Assembly (NCBI RefSeq): GCF_014205295.1
Contig: NZ_JACHNF010000001.1
Location: 434,001 to 498,000 of the forward strand
DNA length: 64,000 nt
Origin: Kribbella solani
GTDB taxonomy: Bacteria; Actinomycetota; Actinomycetes; Propionibacteriales; Kribbellaceae
Direction: 5' to 3'
A program made the translations under genes and the position numbers. Under the pieces are notes generated by a model. The model saw only the letters and a program-made list of their open reading frames with translations. It ran no database searches and was not told where the DNA came from. This document shows, piece by piece, positions 52,995 through 61,286 of the stretch (its first letter is position 1; each line of letters begins with the position of its first letter).

Positions 52995-54593
52995 ATGCGG
53001 ATCGCGGTTGCCGGCGGCCTGATCGCCGACGGAAGCGGCGCGGACCCGGTCCCGGGCACCTTACTGATCGACGACGACCGCATCACCGCGGTGCTGCCAC
53101 CCGACGCGACGCTGCCCGGCGTGGGGGAGGCCGGGGCGGGGGAGACCGGGGCGGGGGAGGCCGGGGTGATGCTGCCGGGAGCCGAGGTTATCGATGCCAC
53201 AGGCAACATTATCGCACCGGGGTTCATCGATCTGCACTCGCACGCGGATTTCAGTCTCAGCTCAACTCCGGCCGCGGAAACCCAGCTGGCGCAGGGCGTC
53301 ACCACGCTGGTCGCGGGCAACTGCGGCTGGTCGCCCTTCCCGATCACCGACCTGGAGACCCTGCGGGCCGGTACCGCGTTCCTGGACCCGCGGCACGACT
53401 GGTCCTGGACCGACCTCACCGGCTTCGCTGCAACGTTGGAACCCGCCGTGAACATGGCCTTTCAGGTCGGCCACTGCACGCTTCGGATCGCCGCGATGGG
53501 CGGCGCGCAGCGCCCACCGACGCCGCCGGAGTTGCGCCGGATGCAGGACCTGCTGCGTACGGCCGCCGACCAGGGCGCGGTCGGCTTCTCGACCGGACTG
53601 ATCTACGCGCCCGGCACGTACGCCTCGCCGGCGGAGGTCGCCGCGCTGGTCGCGACCGTCGCCGAATGCGGCCTGCTGTACTCGTCGCACATCCGCAACG
53701 AAGGCTCCGGCCTGCTCGGCGCGCTGGACGAAGCGATCACGGCGGCGCGGGCGGGCGGAGCACGGCTGGAGATCTCGCATCTGAAAGCCGTCGGCCAGGC
53801 CAACCACGGTCTGGTCATCGCCGCGCTGGAGCATCTCGACCAGGTCGATGACGTCGATCTCGGCTGGGACGCCTACCCGTACACCGCGACCAGTACGACC
53901 CTGACCACTCGGCTGCCGAGCTGGGCGCTGGCCGGCGGCGCGCTGCTCGACCGGCTGGCCGACCCCGCCGAGCGCGCCCGGATCGCCGCTGCCCTCCGCT
54001 CCGACGCGCTGCTCGCGCCCGAGTCGGTGGTGATCGCGTCGCTGCCACCCGGCCGGTACGAGGACAGTCGCGGCCTGAACCTGGCCGAGATCGCGCGCGC
54101 CGACGGGGTGGACGCCGCCGAGATCGTGCTCCGGATTCTGGAGAACCATGACGCCGCGGTCAGCATGGTCAACCACGCGATGCGCGAGGAGGACGTCGCG
54201 GCGGTCCTCGAACATCCCCGGACAGCGGTTGCCAGCGACGGCTGGATCCTGTCCGCGACCGGGCCGGGGCATCCGCATCCGCGCAACTTCGGCACGTTCC
54301 CGCGCGTACTCGGCCGGTACGCCCGGGAGCTCGGCGTACTGGGCCTGGGCGACGCCGTTCGCCGGATGACCTCGCTGCCCGCGTCTCGGCTGGGTCTTGC
54401 CGATCGCGGGGTGATCAGGCCTGGTGCGATCGCGGATCTGGTCGTGTTCGATCCGGCGCGGGTCGCGGACAGGTCGACGTACGCCGATCCCTGGCAGTTG
54501 TCGGTCGGGGTTGAGCACGTTCTGGTGGCGGGTCAGCCGGTGCTGGCTGATGGCGTACCAACTGGGCGCCGACCGGGCCGGGTCATCGCTTGA
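52995..54593 (+). CDS. N-acyl-D-amino acid deacylase (D-aminoacylase)
   Basis: A 532-residue amidohydrolase of the D-aminoacylase family. Metal and catalytic residues are seen in DLHSHAD, GNCGWSP (bridging Cys), SSHIRNEG, ISHLKAVG and the catalytic Asp in VASDGWIL. A 15-residue Gly/Glu/Ala insertion (residues 43-57) sits in the N-terminal beta-sandwich and is encoded by three 15-bp repeats at 53121-53165. It would free D-amino acids from N-acyl-D forms, feeding the neighbouring racemase route. ATG at 52995. Confidence 0.9.
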   Translation: MRIAVAGGLIADGSGADPVPGTLLIDDDRITAVLPPDATLPGVGEAGAGETGAGEAGVMLPGAEVIDATGNIIAPGFIDLHSHADFSLSSTPAAETQLAQGVTTLVAGNCGWSPFPITDLETLRAGTAFLDPRHDWSWTDLTGFAATLEPAVNMAFQVGHCTLRIAAMGGAQRPPTPPELRRMQDLLRTAADQGAVGFSTGLIYAPGTYASPAEVAALVATVAECGLLYSSHIRNEGSGLLGALDEAITAARAGGARLEISHLKAVGQANHGLVIAALEHLDQVDDVDLGWDAYPYTATSTTLTTRLPSWALAGGALLDRLADPAERARIAAALRSDALLAPESVVIASLPPGRYEDSRGLNLAEIARADGVDAAEIVLRILENHDAAVSMVNHAMREEDVAAVLEHPRTAVASDGWILSATGPGHPHPRNFGTFPRVLGRYARELGVLGLGDAVRRMTSLPASRLGLADRGVIRPGAIADLVVFDPARVADRSTYADPWQLSVGVEHVLVAGQPVLADGVPTGRRPGRVIA

Positions 54594-54602
54594 AGCGCGC
54601 TG

Positions 54603-54917
54603 CTATTGCTTGGCGCGCCGCGGCGTGGTGGGGAGCTTGTAGCGCTTCGGCGCGGTCGGGAGCTTGAAGCGTTTCGGCGCGGTCGGGAGTTCGGGCGGGG
54701 CGTTGACCGGCTCTTGCGTCTCCGTTTCGAGCCAGCCGTCGTGTTGTGCGATCAGCTTCTCGGCCCGTACCTGATCGGCGTCCCGGAGCAGCACCATCCA
54801 CGGGTGGTCCTCGTCGTCGTCCTCGCCGTGGAAACGCCCGCGCCGTACCTCACCGCCCAGCTCCGCGGCGACCGCGTCCGCATCCTCCTGCTCCCAGAAG
54901 TAGGCGATCAGCTCCAT
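54603..54917 (-). CDS. Small hypothetical protein with C-terminal LPTAPKR repeats
   Basis: A 104-residue protein of unknown family. Residues 1-65 look globular (MELIAYFWEQEDADAVAAEL, acidic middle, WMVLLRDADQVRAEKLIAQ). Residues 77-103 are three exact-register 9-residue repeats: LPTAPKRFK, LPTAPKRYK, LPTTPRRAK, strongly basic. The ATG at 54917 lies inside a palindrome shared with the divergent dapF start; a GTG two codons upstream is an alternative. Confidence 0.72.
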   Translation of the reverse strand: MELIAYFWEQEDADAVAAELGGEVRRGRFHGEDDDEDHPWMVLLRDADQVRAEKLIAQHDGWLETETQEPVNAPPELPTAPKRFKLPTAPKRYKLPTTPRRAKQ

Positions 54918-54942
54918 GCGCACACCGTACGCTGTGCGCATG
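54915..54942. promoter_or_regulatory. Palindromic bidirectional leaderless promoter at dapF
   Basis: The arms CATGCGCACA (54915-54924) and TGTGCGCATG (54933-54942) are perfect inverts around a CGTACG core, with only the C/C pair at 54925 and 54932 unmatched. The start codons of the two divergent genes are the outer ends. On the plus strand TACGCT (54928-54933), and on the minus strand TACGGT (54930-54925), each lie 6 bases upstream of their ATG as TAnnnT -10 boxes sharing the central TA. Both mRNAs would be leaderless. Confidence 0.7.
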
Positions 54943-55785
54943 AGCACGTTTCCTTGGTTGAAGGGGCATGGGACCGAGAACGACTTCGTGATCCTGCCCG
55001 ACCCGGACGGTTCGGTGCACGGTGACCTGGACGCGGCGCTGGTGCGGTTTCTCTGCGACCGGCATGCGGGCCTCGGCGCCGACGGCGTGCTGCGGGTGAT
55101 CCAGGGCGGCAAACAGGCGTACGTCGAGGACGGCGGCGACTGGTTCATGGACTACCGGAACGCGGACGGCTCGATCGCGGAGATGTGCGGGAACGGGGTC
55201 CGGGTCTTCGTGAAGTACCTCGCCGACGCGGGGCTGATCGACGGCAAACCGGTCCGGGTCGGCACGCGCGCCGGGATCAAGGAAGTCGCCCAGAACGACG
55301 ACGGCTCGCTGACCGTCGACATGGGCGAGCCGGCGCTGCCCGGTCCGGCCGGGATCGTCGTCGAGGCAGGAGGTCACCAGTGGCCGGCCGTACACGTCGA
55401 CATGGGGAACCCGCACGCGGTCGCCTTCGTCGACAGCCTGGACGAGCCGGGCAATCTGTGCGACCAGCCGACCTGGTCGCCGGGCGAGGCGTTTCCGCAC
55501 GGGGTGAACGTGGAGTTCGTCGTCCGGCGCGGTCCGCGGGATGTCCAGATGCGGGTTCACGAGCGTGGTTCCGGCGAGACGCGGTCGTGCGGGACCGGTA
55601 CTTGCGCGGTGACGGTCGCGGCGGCGCGGGCCGCCCGCGACGAGTTGCCGGTGACGTACCGGGTGGGCGTGCCAGGCGGTGAAGTGCAGGTGACGTGGCG
55701 TACGGACAACCACCTGGAGCTGACCGGTCCGGCCGTACTGCACGCGCGCGGCGAGTTCGATCGCGCCTGGCTGGGAATCCGCTGA
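54940..55785 (+). CDS. dapF: Diaminopimelate epimerase
   Basis: A 281-residue enzyme that converts LL- to meso-diaminopimelate for lysine and peptidoglycan. The two catalytic cysteines are Cys83 (AEMCGNG) and Cys217 (SCGTGTCA); KGHGTENDFV at the start is conserved. I chose the ATG at 54940; an in-frame ATG at 54916 would add eight residues but lies in the promoter palindrome. Confidence 0.94.
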   Translation: MSTFPWLKGHGTENDFVILPDPDGSVHGDLDAALVRFLCDRHAGLGADGVLRVIQGGKQAYVEDGGDWFMDYRNADGSIAEMCGNGVRVFVKYLADAGLIDGKPVRVGTRAGIKEVAQNDDGSLTVDMGEPALPGPAGIVVEAGGHQWPAVHVDMGNPHAVAFVDSLDEPGNLCDQPTWSPGEAFPHGVNVEFVVRRGPRDVQMRVHERGSGETRSCGTGTCAVTVAAARAARDELPVTYRVGVPGGEVQVTWRTDNHLELTGPAVLHARGEFDRAWLGIR

Positions 55786-55853
55786 TCGCCCAGGGCGTTG
55801 ACGTACGTAAACGGGTCGCTTGTACTTGAGGCCCGTGCCACCATGGAAGGTAT

Positions 55854-57374
55854 ATGACGACCCATTCACATGCTTTTGACGAGACCACAACTGACCGGGG
55901 CGGCGGGGCGGGGGAGTTGGGCTCAGCCGAACTTGACCTCATTGAGGGCGAGGACTCAGGCGATTCGTTGACGGGTCACGACACGTACGCCGAACAGACC
56001 ACCGAAGGTCTCGAGCTGGAAGAGCGCCAGGCGCTCCGCCGGATCGTCGGCATGTCGACCGAGCTGACCGACATCAGCGAGGTCGAGTACCGCAAGCTGC
56101 TGCTGGAGCGGGTGCTGCTGGTCGGCGTCTGGACCGAGGGCAGCGCCGAAGACGCGGAGAACTCGCTGGCCGAGCTGAAACTGCTCGCCGAGACGGCCGG
56201 TTCCGAGGTTCTGGACGGCGTGATCCAGCGCCGGAAGAAGCCGGACCCGGCGACCTTCATCGGCTCCGGCAAGGTTTCAGACCTGCGCAACCTGGTCGCG
56301 TCGCTCGGCGCCGACACGGTGATCGCGGACGGCGAGCTGGCCCCCGCGCAGCTGCGCAACCTGGAGGACCGGCTCAAGGTCAAGGTCGTCGACCGGACGG
56401 CGCTGATCCTGGACATCTTCGCGCAGCACGCGAAGAGCAAGGAAGGCAAGGCGCAGGTCGAGCTGGCCCAGCTGCAGTACATGAAGCAGCGGCTGCGCGG
56501 CTGGGGTGGGAACCTGTCCCGCCAGGCCGGTGGCCGGGTCGGCGCGGCCGGTGGCGGTATCGGTGGCCGTGGTCCCGGCGAAACCAAGATCGAGACCGAC
56601 CGGCGCCGGATCAACACCAAGATCTCCAAGCTCCGCCGCGAGCTGAAGGCGATGAAGAGCACCCGCTCGACGATGCGCCAGGAACGCCGCCGGAACGCGG
56701 TTCCGTCGGTGGCGATCGCCGGGTACACCAACGCCGGCAAGTCGTCACTGCTGAACCGGATCACCGGCGCCGGGGTGCTGGTCGAGGACGCGCTGTTCGC
56801 GACCCTGGACCCGACCACCCGGCGGACCACCACCGCGGACGGTCGCGTGTACACGCTGACCGACACCGTCGGTTTCGTCCGGCACCTGCCGCACGACATC
56901 GTCGAGGCGTTCCGCTCCACCCTCGAGGAGGTCGCGGACGCGGACCTGCTGCTGCACGTGGTCGACGGTTCGCACCCCGACCCGATGGCGCAGATCCAGG
57001 CGGTCCGTGAGGTACTGGCCGAGATCGAGGCGAGCGACGTCCCCGAGATCATCGTGATCAACAAGGCCGACGCCGCCGACCCGCTCGCGCTGGCCCCGAT
57101 CCTGCACCGCGAGCCGACCGCGATCGTCGTCTCGGCCCGCACCGGCGAAGGCATCGACAAACTCCGCGAGTTGCTCGAAGGCGCCCTGCCGCAGCCGCAC
57201 GTGGCACTCGACGTCCTGCTGCCGTACGAGCGCGGCGACCTGGTCTCCCGGATCCACTCCGAAGGCGCGGTCGACCAGCTCGAACACACCGCCGACGGCA
57301 CCCGGATCACCGCCCACGTCCACCCCGACCTGGCCGGCGACCTGACCCCGTACCAGGTGGCCACCGCCAAGTAG
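55854..57374 (+). CDS. hflX: Ribosome-associated GTPase HflX
   Basis: A 506-residue GTPase that splits stalled ribosomes under stress. The N-terminal HflX domain carries ADTVIADGELAPAQLRNLE and the Gly-rich linker GRVGAAGGGIGGRGPGETKIETDRRRI. The G motifs are GYTNAGKSS (G1, near residue 285), DTVGFVRHLP (G3) and VINKAD (G4). The first 60 residues are acidic and variable. ATG at 55854. It follows dapF, the normal actinobacterial order. Confidence 0.95.
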   Translation: MTTHSHAFDETTTDRGGGAGELGSAELDLIEGEDSGDSLTGHDTYAEQTTEGLELEERQALRRIVGMSTELTDISEVEYRKLLLERVLLVGVWTEGSAEDAENSLAELKLLAETAGSEVLDGVIQRRKKPDPATFIGSGKVSDLRNLVASLGADTVIADGELAPAQLRNLEDRLKVKVVDRTALILDIFAQHAKSKEGKAQVELAQLQYMKQRLRGWGGNLSRQAGGRVGAAGGGIGGRGPGETKIETDRRRINTKISKLRRELKAMKSTRSTMRQERRRNAVPSVAIAGYTNAGKSSLLNRITGAGVLVEDALFATLDPTTRRTTTADGRVYTLTDTVGFVRHLPHDIVEAFRSTLEEVADADLLLHVVDGSHPDPMAQIQAVREVLAEIEASDVPEIIVINKADAADPLALAPILHREPTAIVVSARTGEGIDKLRELLEGALPQPHVALDVLLPYERGDLVSRIHSEGAVDQLEHTADGTRITAHVHPDLAGDLTPYQVATAK

Positions 57375-57384
57375 CCCACGGGCA

Positions 57385-57412
57385 CGTCCCCCGGAGATCA
57401 CTCCGGGGGACG
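57385..57412. terminator. Bidirectional hairpin between hflX and the M6 protease gene
   Basis: CGTCCCCCGGAG (57385-57396) and CTCCGGGGGACG (57401-57412) form a perfect 12-bp stem with an ATCA loop, between two convergent stops only 49 bases apart. Confidence 0.85.
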
Positions 57413-57423
57413 CGCTTCGGGTG

Positions 57424-59799
57424 TTACTTACGCTTGGACACCTGAACCTTCATCGAGGTGCCGGTCTTCGAGACGACCTTGATGTTCACTCCGTTGTTCG
57501 GGACCTTGACGCTGCTCGTCGGCAGGTCCGCGGACCAGTACGACTTGCTGTCGTTGAAGGTCCGGACCGCGCTCTGGCCGCGGATGTAGCTCGGCTGCCC
57601 GTTGAGGTGCAGCGTGAACGAGTCCGCCTTCTCCAGCCCGAACGGCGCGTCGTACGCCGAAACCCGCGGTCGCCACACGTTCCCGTCCATGCTGTTGATC
57701 GGCGTCGGATGCGAGTCGATCGGCAGGATCAGGCCGGAGCCCGGGTGCTCGTTGGTGTTGTTGTCCTCCTGCGACGTGTCCCAGTACCAGATCAGCAGAC
57801 CGTCCTGGTACGGGAAGTGCTCCGCCTTGCGGGCCTGCGTGCTGAGCCAGCCGTAGTTGTACGGGCCGGTCTGCAGGTGCTTGTCGTAGTCGACGTAGTT
57901 GATGTTCGACGCCAGGTAGTAGTTGTCGTACAGACTCGTGTACGACGCCCCGGCCGCGCTGAACCCCTTCAGTGTCCACCCGTCCGGCGAGGTCTCCGCG
58001 CCGGAGCTGAGCACGGTGGCAGAACCCGACGTCACCTTGATGTCGTCGGCGAAGAAGCCGAGTCCGCCGGTCGCCGGGTCGGTGGCGTACCGGAACTGCA
58101 GCGTGATCGTCTTCCCGGCATACGCCGACAGGTCGAACGTGGCCGGCACCCAGCCGTTGCTCTTCCCGTCGATGCCGTTGCCCTCGGCATCCTTCGTGAT
58201 ACTGCCCTTGATCGGCTTGGCGCCGGAGCCGTCGTTGACGTCGACGTACGCGTAGTCGCACGCCGTCGTACCGCAGTCCTCGATGTCCCAGTTCGCCTGA
58301 AAGGTCAGACTCGCGGGCTGGCCGGCCGGGAGCGTCACCTGGCGGCTCATCGTGTTGCTCAGCATGTTGCCCTGGCCGCTCCACCAGGACTTCGTGCCGG
58401 CTGCGGGCGGTACGAGCTGGTGCTCCACCTGTTTCTTCGGCAGCGTCACCACCAGACCCTGCGCCTTCGCCGAGTTGTACTCGTGTGGGCCGAGCTCCAC
58501 GGTCCGGTTCTGGCCGGAGTTCACGATCTCGTAGTCGAGCCAGCCGAGCTGCAGTTTGTCCCAGCTGTTGAAATCGGCCGCTTGCTCGCCGATTCCGCCG
58601 TCGGACGGTTTGCCGACCCGGCTCTGCGCCATCATCGTCCACCAGTTCACGCCGTTCTCGACGGCCGCGCCCGAGGTGTCGTACTCGTCCGGCAGCCCGA
58701 GGTCGTGCCCGTACTCGTGCGCGAAGACGCTGACGCCGCCGTTCTCCGGCTGGATCGTGTAGTCGCCGACGTACAGCCCGGTGTCGCCGACCTGCGCGCC
58801 GCCGTTCGGGTTGTTCGAGGGGCCACCCGGGAACCCGGCGTACCAGCGGTGCGACCAGATCGCGTCCTCGCCCTGCCACGGGTCGCGATCGGCCTGGTCG
58901 CCGCCGGAATGCACGATCTGGAAGTGGTCGATGTACCCGTCCGGCTCGTTGAAGTTGCCGTCACCGTCGTAGTCGTACCGGTCCCACTGGTCGAACGCCT
59001 TCAGGCTCGCGGCGATCTGTGCGGTGGTCTGGCCCTGCGCCTTCTGGTCCGCGACCCACTGGTTGACCGCGTCCTGGACCAGGTTCCAGGTGTTGCTGCA
59101 GACGTTGCCGGCGCACGGGTAGCCGTTCGAGCGACCGTACCTGGCCTCGTTGTACTTCACCTTCACCCAGTTGGTGACCTGGCCGGACACCGAGTACCGG
59201 CCGGAGGACTGCTTCTCGTAGTACTTCTTCACCGAGTTGCCGTTGCCGAAGTACAGGTCCTGGTAGTGCTTCTGGTTGTAGTTGGTCTGCCAGATGGTGG
59301 AGTTGTCGACAGCGCGATCCGGTGCCGGGATCTCGTTGTGCAGCGGGCCGTCGAACCGGGCCGGGCCGGGAATGCCCGCGTTGGTGTCCTGGTCCGGGTA
59401 GTTCGGGTGCCGCTCGTTGCCGAACTCCGCCAGGATGACGAAAATCTGGTCGGTCTTCTCACGGGACAGCTCGACGTACTGGTCGACCTTGCCCTTGGCG
59501 TTCTTCGTGCCCTTGGCCCCCGCCGCCTTGGCGCCGAGGTTGACGACGGTGCTGCCGTTGCGCTGCTCGGGTGTCGCCGTGCCGTTCAGGACCTTGGTGA
59601 GGGCCTCCTGCCGCAGATCGCGGCGCTTGTCCTCCAGCGGACTGGACAGGTCGTCCGATGCCGCCGCGGCCTCGCCGGCGCTCGGTGCGGATCGCTGTGT
59701 GGGCGGTGCGGCGACGTTGCTCGCCGAGGCCGCGGCCATGCCGAGCCCGGTCGACGCCGCCAGAGCCAGGCTGAACAGCCCGGCAGGTAGCTTGCGCAC
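57424..59799 (-). CDS. Secreted M6-family metalloprotease (immune inhibitor A type)
   Basis: A 791-residue exported zinc protease. Residues 1-27 are a signal peptide; a propeptide-like Ala/Lys-rich part runs to about residue 115. The M6 catalytic site HEYGHDLGLPDEY has HExxH at residues 361-365. A MAM/concanavalin-like beta domain follows (DLSAYAGKTITLQFRYATDP), then C-terminal beta modules. InhA-type enzymes degrade proteins outside the cell. GTG at 59799 after GGAGGGGG. Divergent from a two-component system that may control it. Confidence 0.92.
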   Translation of the reverse strand: MRKLPAGLFSLALAASTGLGMAAASASNVAAPPTQRSAPSAGEAAAASDDLSSPLEDKRRDLRQEALTKVLNGTATPEQRNGSTVVNLGAKAAGAKGTKNAKGKVDQYVELSREKTDQIFVILAEFGNERHPNYPDQDTNAGIPGPARFDGPLHNEIPAPDRAVDNSTIWQTNYNQKHYQDLYFGNGNSVKKYYEKQSSGRYSVSGQVTNWVKVKYNEARYGRSNGYPCAGNVCSNTWNLVQDAVNQWVADQKAQGQTTAQIAASLKAFDQWDRYDYDGDGNFNEPDGYIDHFQIVHSGGDQADRDPWQGEDAIWSHRWYAGFPGGPSNNPNGGAQVGDTGLYVGDYTIQPENGGVSVFAHEYGHDLGLPDEYDTSGAAVENGVNWWTMMAQSRVGKPSDGGIGEQAADFNSWDKLQLGWLDYEIVNSGQNRTVELGPHEYNSAKAQGLVVTLPKKQVEHQLVPPAAGTKSWWSGQGNMLSNTMSRQVTLPAGQPASLTFQANWDIEDCGTTACDYAYVDVNDGSGAKPIKGSITKDAEGNGIDGKSNGWVPATFDLSAYAGKTITLQFRYATDPATGGLGFFADDIKVTSGSATVLSSGAETSPDGWTLKGFSAAGASYTSLYDNYYLASNINYVDYDKHLQTGPYNYGWLSTQARKAEHFPYQDGLLIWYWDTSQEDNNTNEHPGSGLILPIDSHPTPINSMDGNVWRPRVSAYDAPFGLEKADSFTLHLNGQPSYIRGQSAVRTFNDSKSYWSADLPTSSVKVPNNGVNIKVVSKTGTSMKVQVSKRK

Positions 59800-59850
59800 G
59801 ATTCCCCCTCCGATTCTGTCACTGAATGTGATCGAAGCTCCCCCGAGCGT

Positions 59851-59876
59851 GTTTGCCCGGGACGGTACGGGCAAAC
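59851..59876. promoter_or_regulatory. Inverted repeat between M6 protease and histidine kinase
   Basis: GTTTGCCCG (59851-59859) and CGGGCAAAC (59868-59876) are perfect 9-bp arms with an 8-base spacer, 52 bases upstream of the M6 start. A smaller CCTTCT/AGAAGG repeat (59928-59943) follows. The first is a good candidate site for the adjacent LuxR-type regulator, upstream of the protease. Confidence 0.5.
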
Positions 59877-59984
59877 CCGGAAGGGCTGAAGTGGATCCGC
59901 GAAGAAATCTTTCAACGCGCGGGAAAACCTTCTGAGTAGAAGGGCTCACGCGGCGCGGCGGACATCCTTGGCAGACTGTCCCGG

Positions 59985-61286
59985 GTGGAACGGTCCAAGG
60001 CGGAGCTGCCGCAGGGTGAGGCGTCGCGGGTGGAGACGTCGCGGGTCGACGCGGCGCACGGTGAGGCGTCGCGGGTCGATGCGTCGGACGGTGAGGCGTC
60101 GCGGGTCGATACGGCGCGGGTCGGGCTCTCGCCGGTGGGGCTCTGGCGGGCGGGGCTCGCGCGGGTGGGGCGTGGGGGTGACGACCCGTTGCAGCCGTTG
60201 TGGCGTGCGCTGGTCGCGTTCCGCGCGATCACCTGGGCGTTCGCCTGCGTCGGCGTCTGGACCCGCTGGGACGGCATCGCCCGGCCGTCCGGCGCGGTCG
60301 CGCAAATGGCGGTTATGGGCCTGTGGACACTGATCTCGTCCTATGGATACAGCCGCCGCTGGGGCCGCCGGAACACCCGGCTCGCACTCGCCGATCTCGT
60401 CATCACGGCCGCTTGCATGTACGCCACGCTCTGGGCCCAGCCGCTCGTCGACATCCGCGCCGGCGCATCCGTACTCACGTCGGTCTGGGCCGCCGGACCG
60501 GTGCTCGCATTGGCGATCGCCCGCGGGCGTGACGGCGGCCTGGTCGGCGCGGCGACGATCAGCCTCGCGTTGCTGTCCCTGCGCGGCCTCGAACATCCGT
60601 CCAAGATCCTCAGCAACGTACAACTGCTCCTGGTAGCCGGTTTGGTCGTCGGGTACGCGGCGACCACGATGCGACAAGCAGACGCGCGCCTACGCGAGGC
60701 GATCGCGACCGAGAGCGCGACCGCGGAGCGCCTGCGGCTGAGCCGTTCGATCCACGACGGCGTACTCCAAGTGCTCGCTCAGGTCCAGCGCCGCGGTACC
60801 GCGATCGGCGGCGAGGCAACCGAACTCGCCACCCTCGCCGCCGAACAGGAAGTTGCCCTCCGCACCTTGATGTCCGCCCGCCCAACCATTGCCCAAGACA
60901 ACCAGATCGACCTGTGCAGCCTGTTGTTACCGCTGGCCACGACCCGGGTCGATGTCGTCGTACCCGCCACCCAGGTCCTGCTGCCCGCGACCGTTGCCGC
61001 CGAACTGGTTGCCGCGGTCAAGGAAGCGTTGAGCAACGTGTCCAAGCACGCCGGCCCGGACGCGCGTTGCTGGGTGACCGTCGAAGACCTCGGACCGGAG
61101 ATCGTACTGTCGGTTCGCGACGACGGCGTCGGTACCACCCCCGCCCGGCTCGACCAGGCCCACGCCGACGGCCACCTCGGCGTCAGCCAGTCGATCCGCG
61201 GCCGCGTCACGGACCTCGGCGGCACCGCCACCGTACGCACCGCACCCGGCGAAGGAACCGAATGGGAACTGGTGATCAGCAGATGA
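59985..61286 (+). CDS. NarL-type sensor histidine kinase
   Basis: A kinase of up to 433 residues. Residues 1-65 are charged low-complexity (GEASRVD repeats) with no membrane segment. About five or six helices follow (residues 78-225) with no sizeable outside sensor. The HisKA_3 domain has the phosphorylated His257 in LSRSIHDGVLQV, and the ATPase domain has VKEALSNVSKHAG and VRDDGVG. The GTG at 59985 is taken from the frame, but the true start could lie after the repeats. It overlaps its regulator by ATGA. Confidence 0.85.
   Translation: MERSKAELPQGEASRVETSRVDAAHGEASRVDASDGEASRVDTARVGLSPVGLWRAGLARVGRGGDDPLQPLWRALVAFRAITWAFACVGVWTRWDGIARPSGAVAQMAVMGLWTLISSYGYSRRWGRRNTRLALADLVITAACMYATLWAQPLVDIRAGASVLTSVWAAGPVLALAIARGRDGGLVGAATISLALLSLRGLEHPSKILSNVQLLLVAGLVVGYAATTMRQADARLREAIATESATAERLRLSRSIHDGVLQVLAQVQRRGTAIGGEATELATLAAEQEVALRTLMSARPTIAQDNQIDLCSLLLPLATTRVDVVVPATQVLLPATVAAELVAAVKEALSNVSKHAGPDARCWVTVEDLGPEIVLSVRDDGVGTTPARLDQAHADGHLGVSQSIRGRVTDLGGTATVRTAPGEGTEWELVISR

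Noticed and set aside
57421-59790. A 789-codon open frame antisense to the M6 protease gene
   Set aside because: Its composition (long Val/Arg/Leu runs) is that of the complementary strand of a GC-rich gene, it has no ribosome site, and the sense strand has a clear protease with HExxH.
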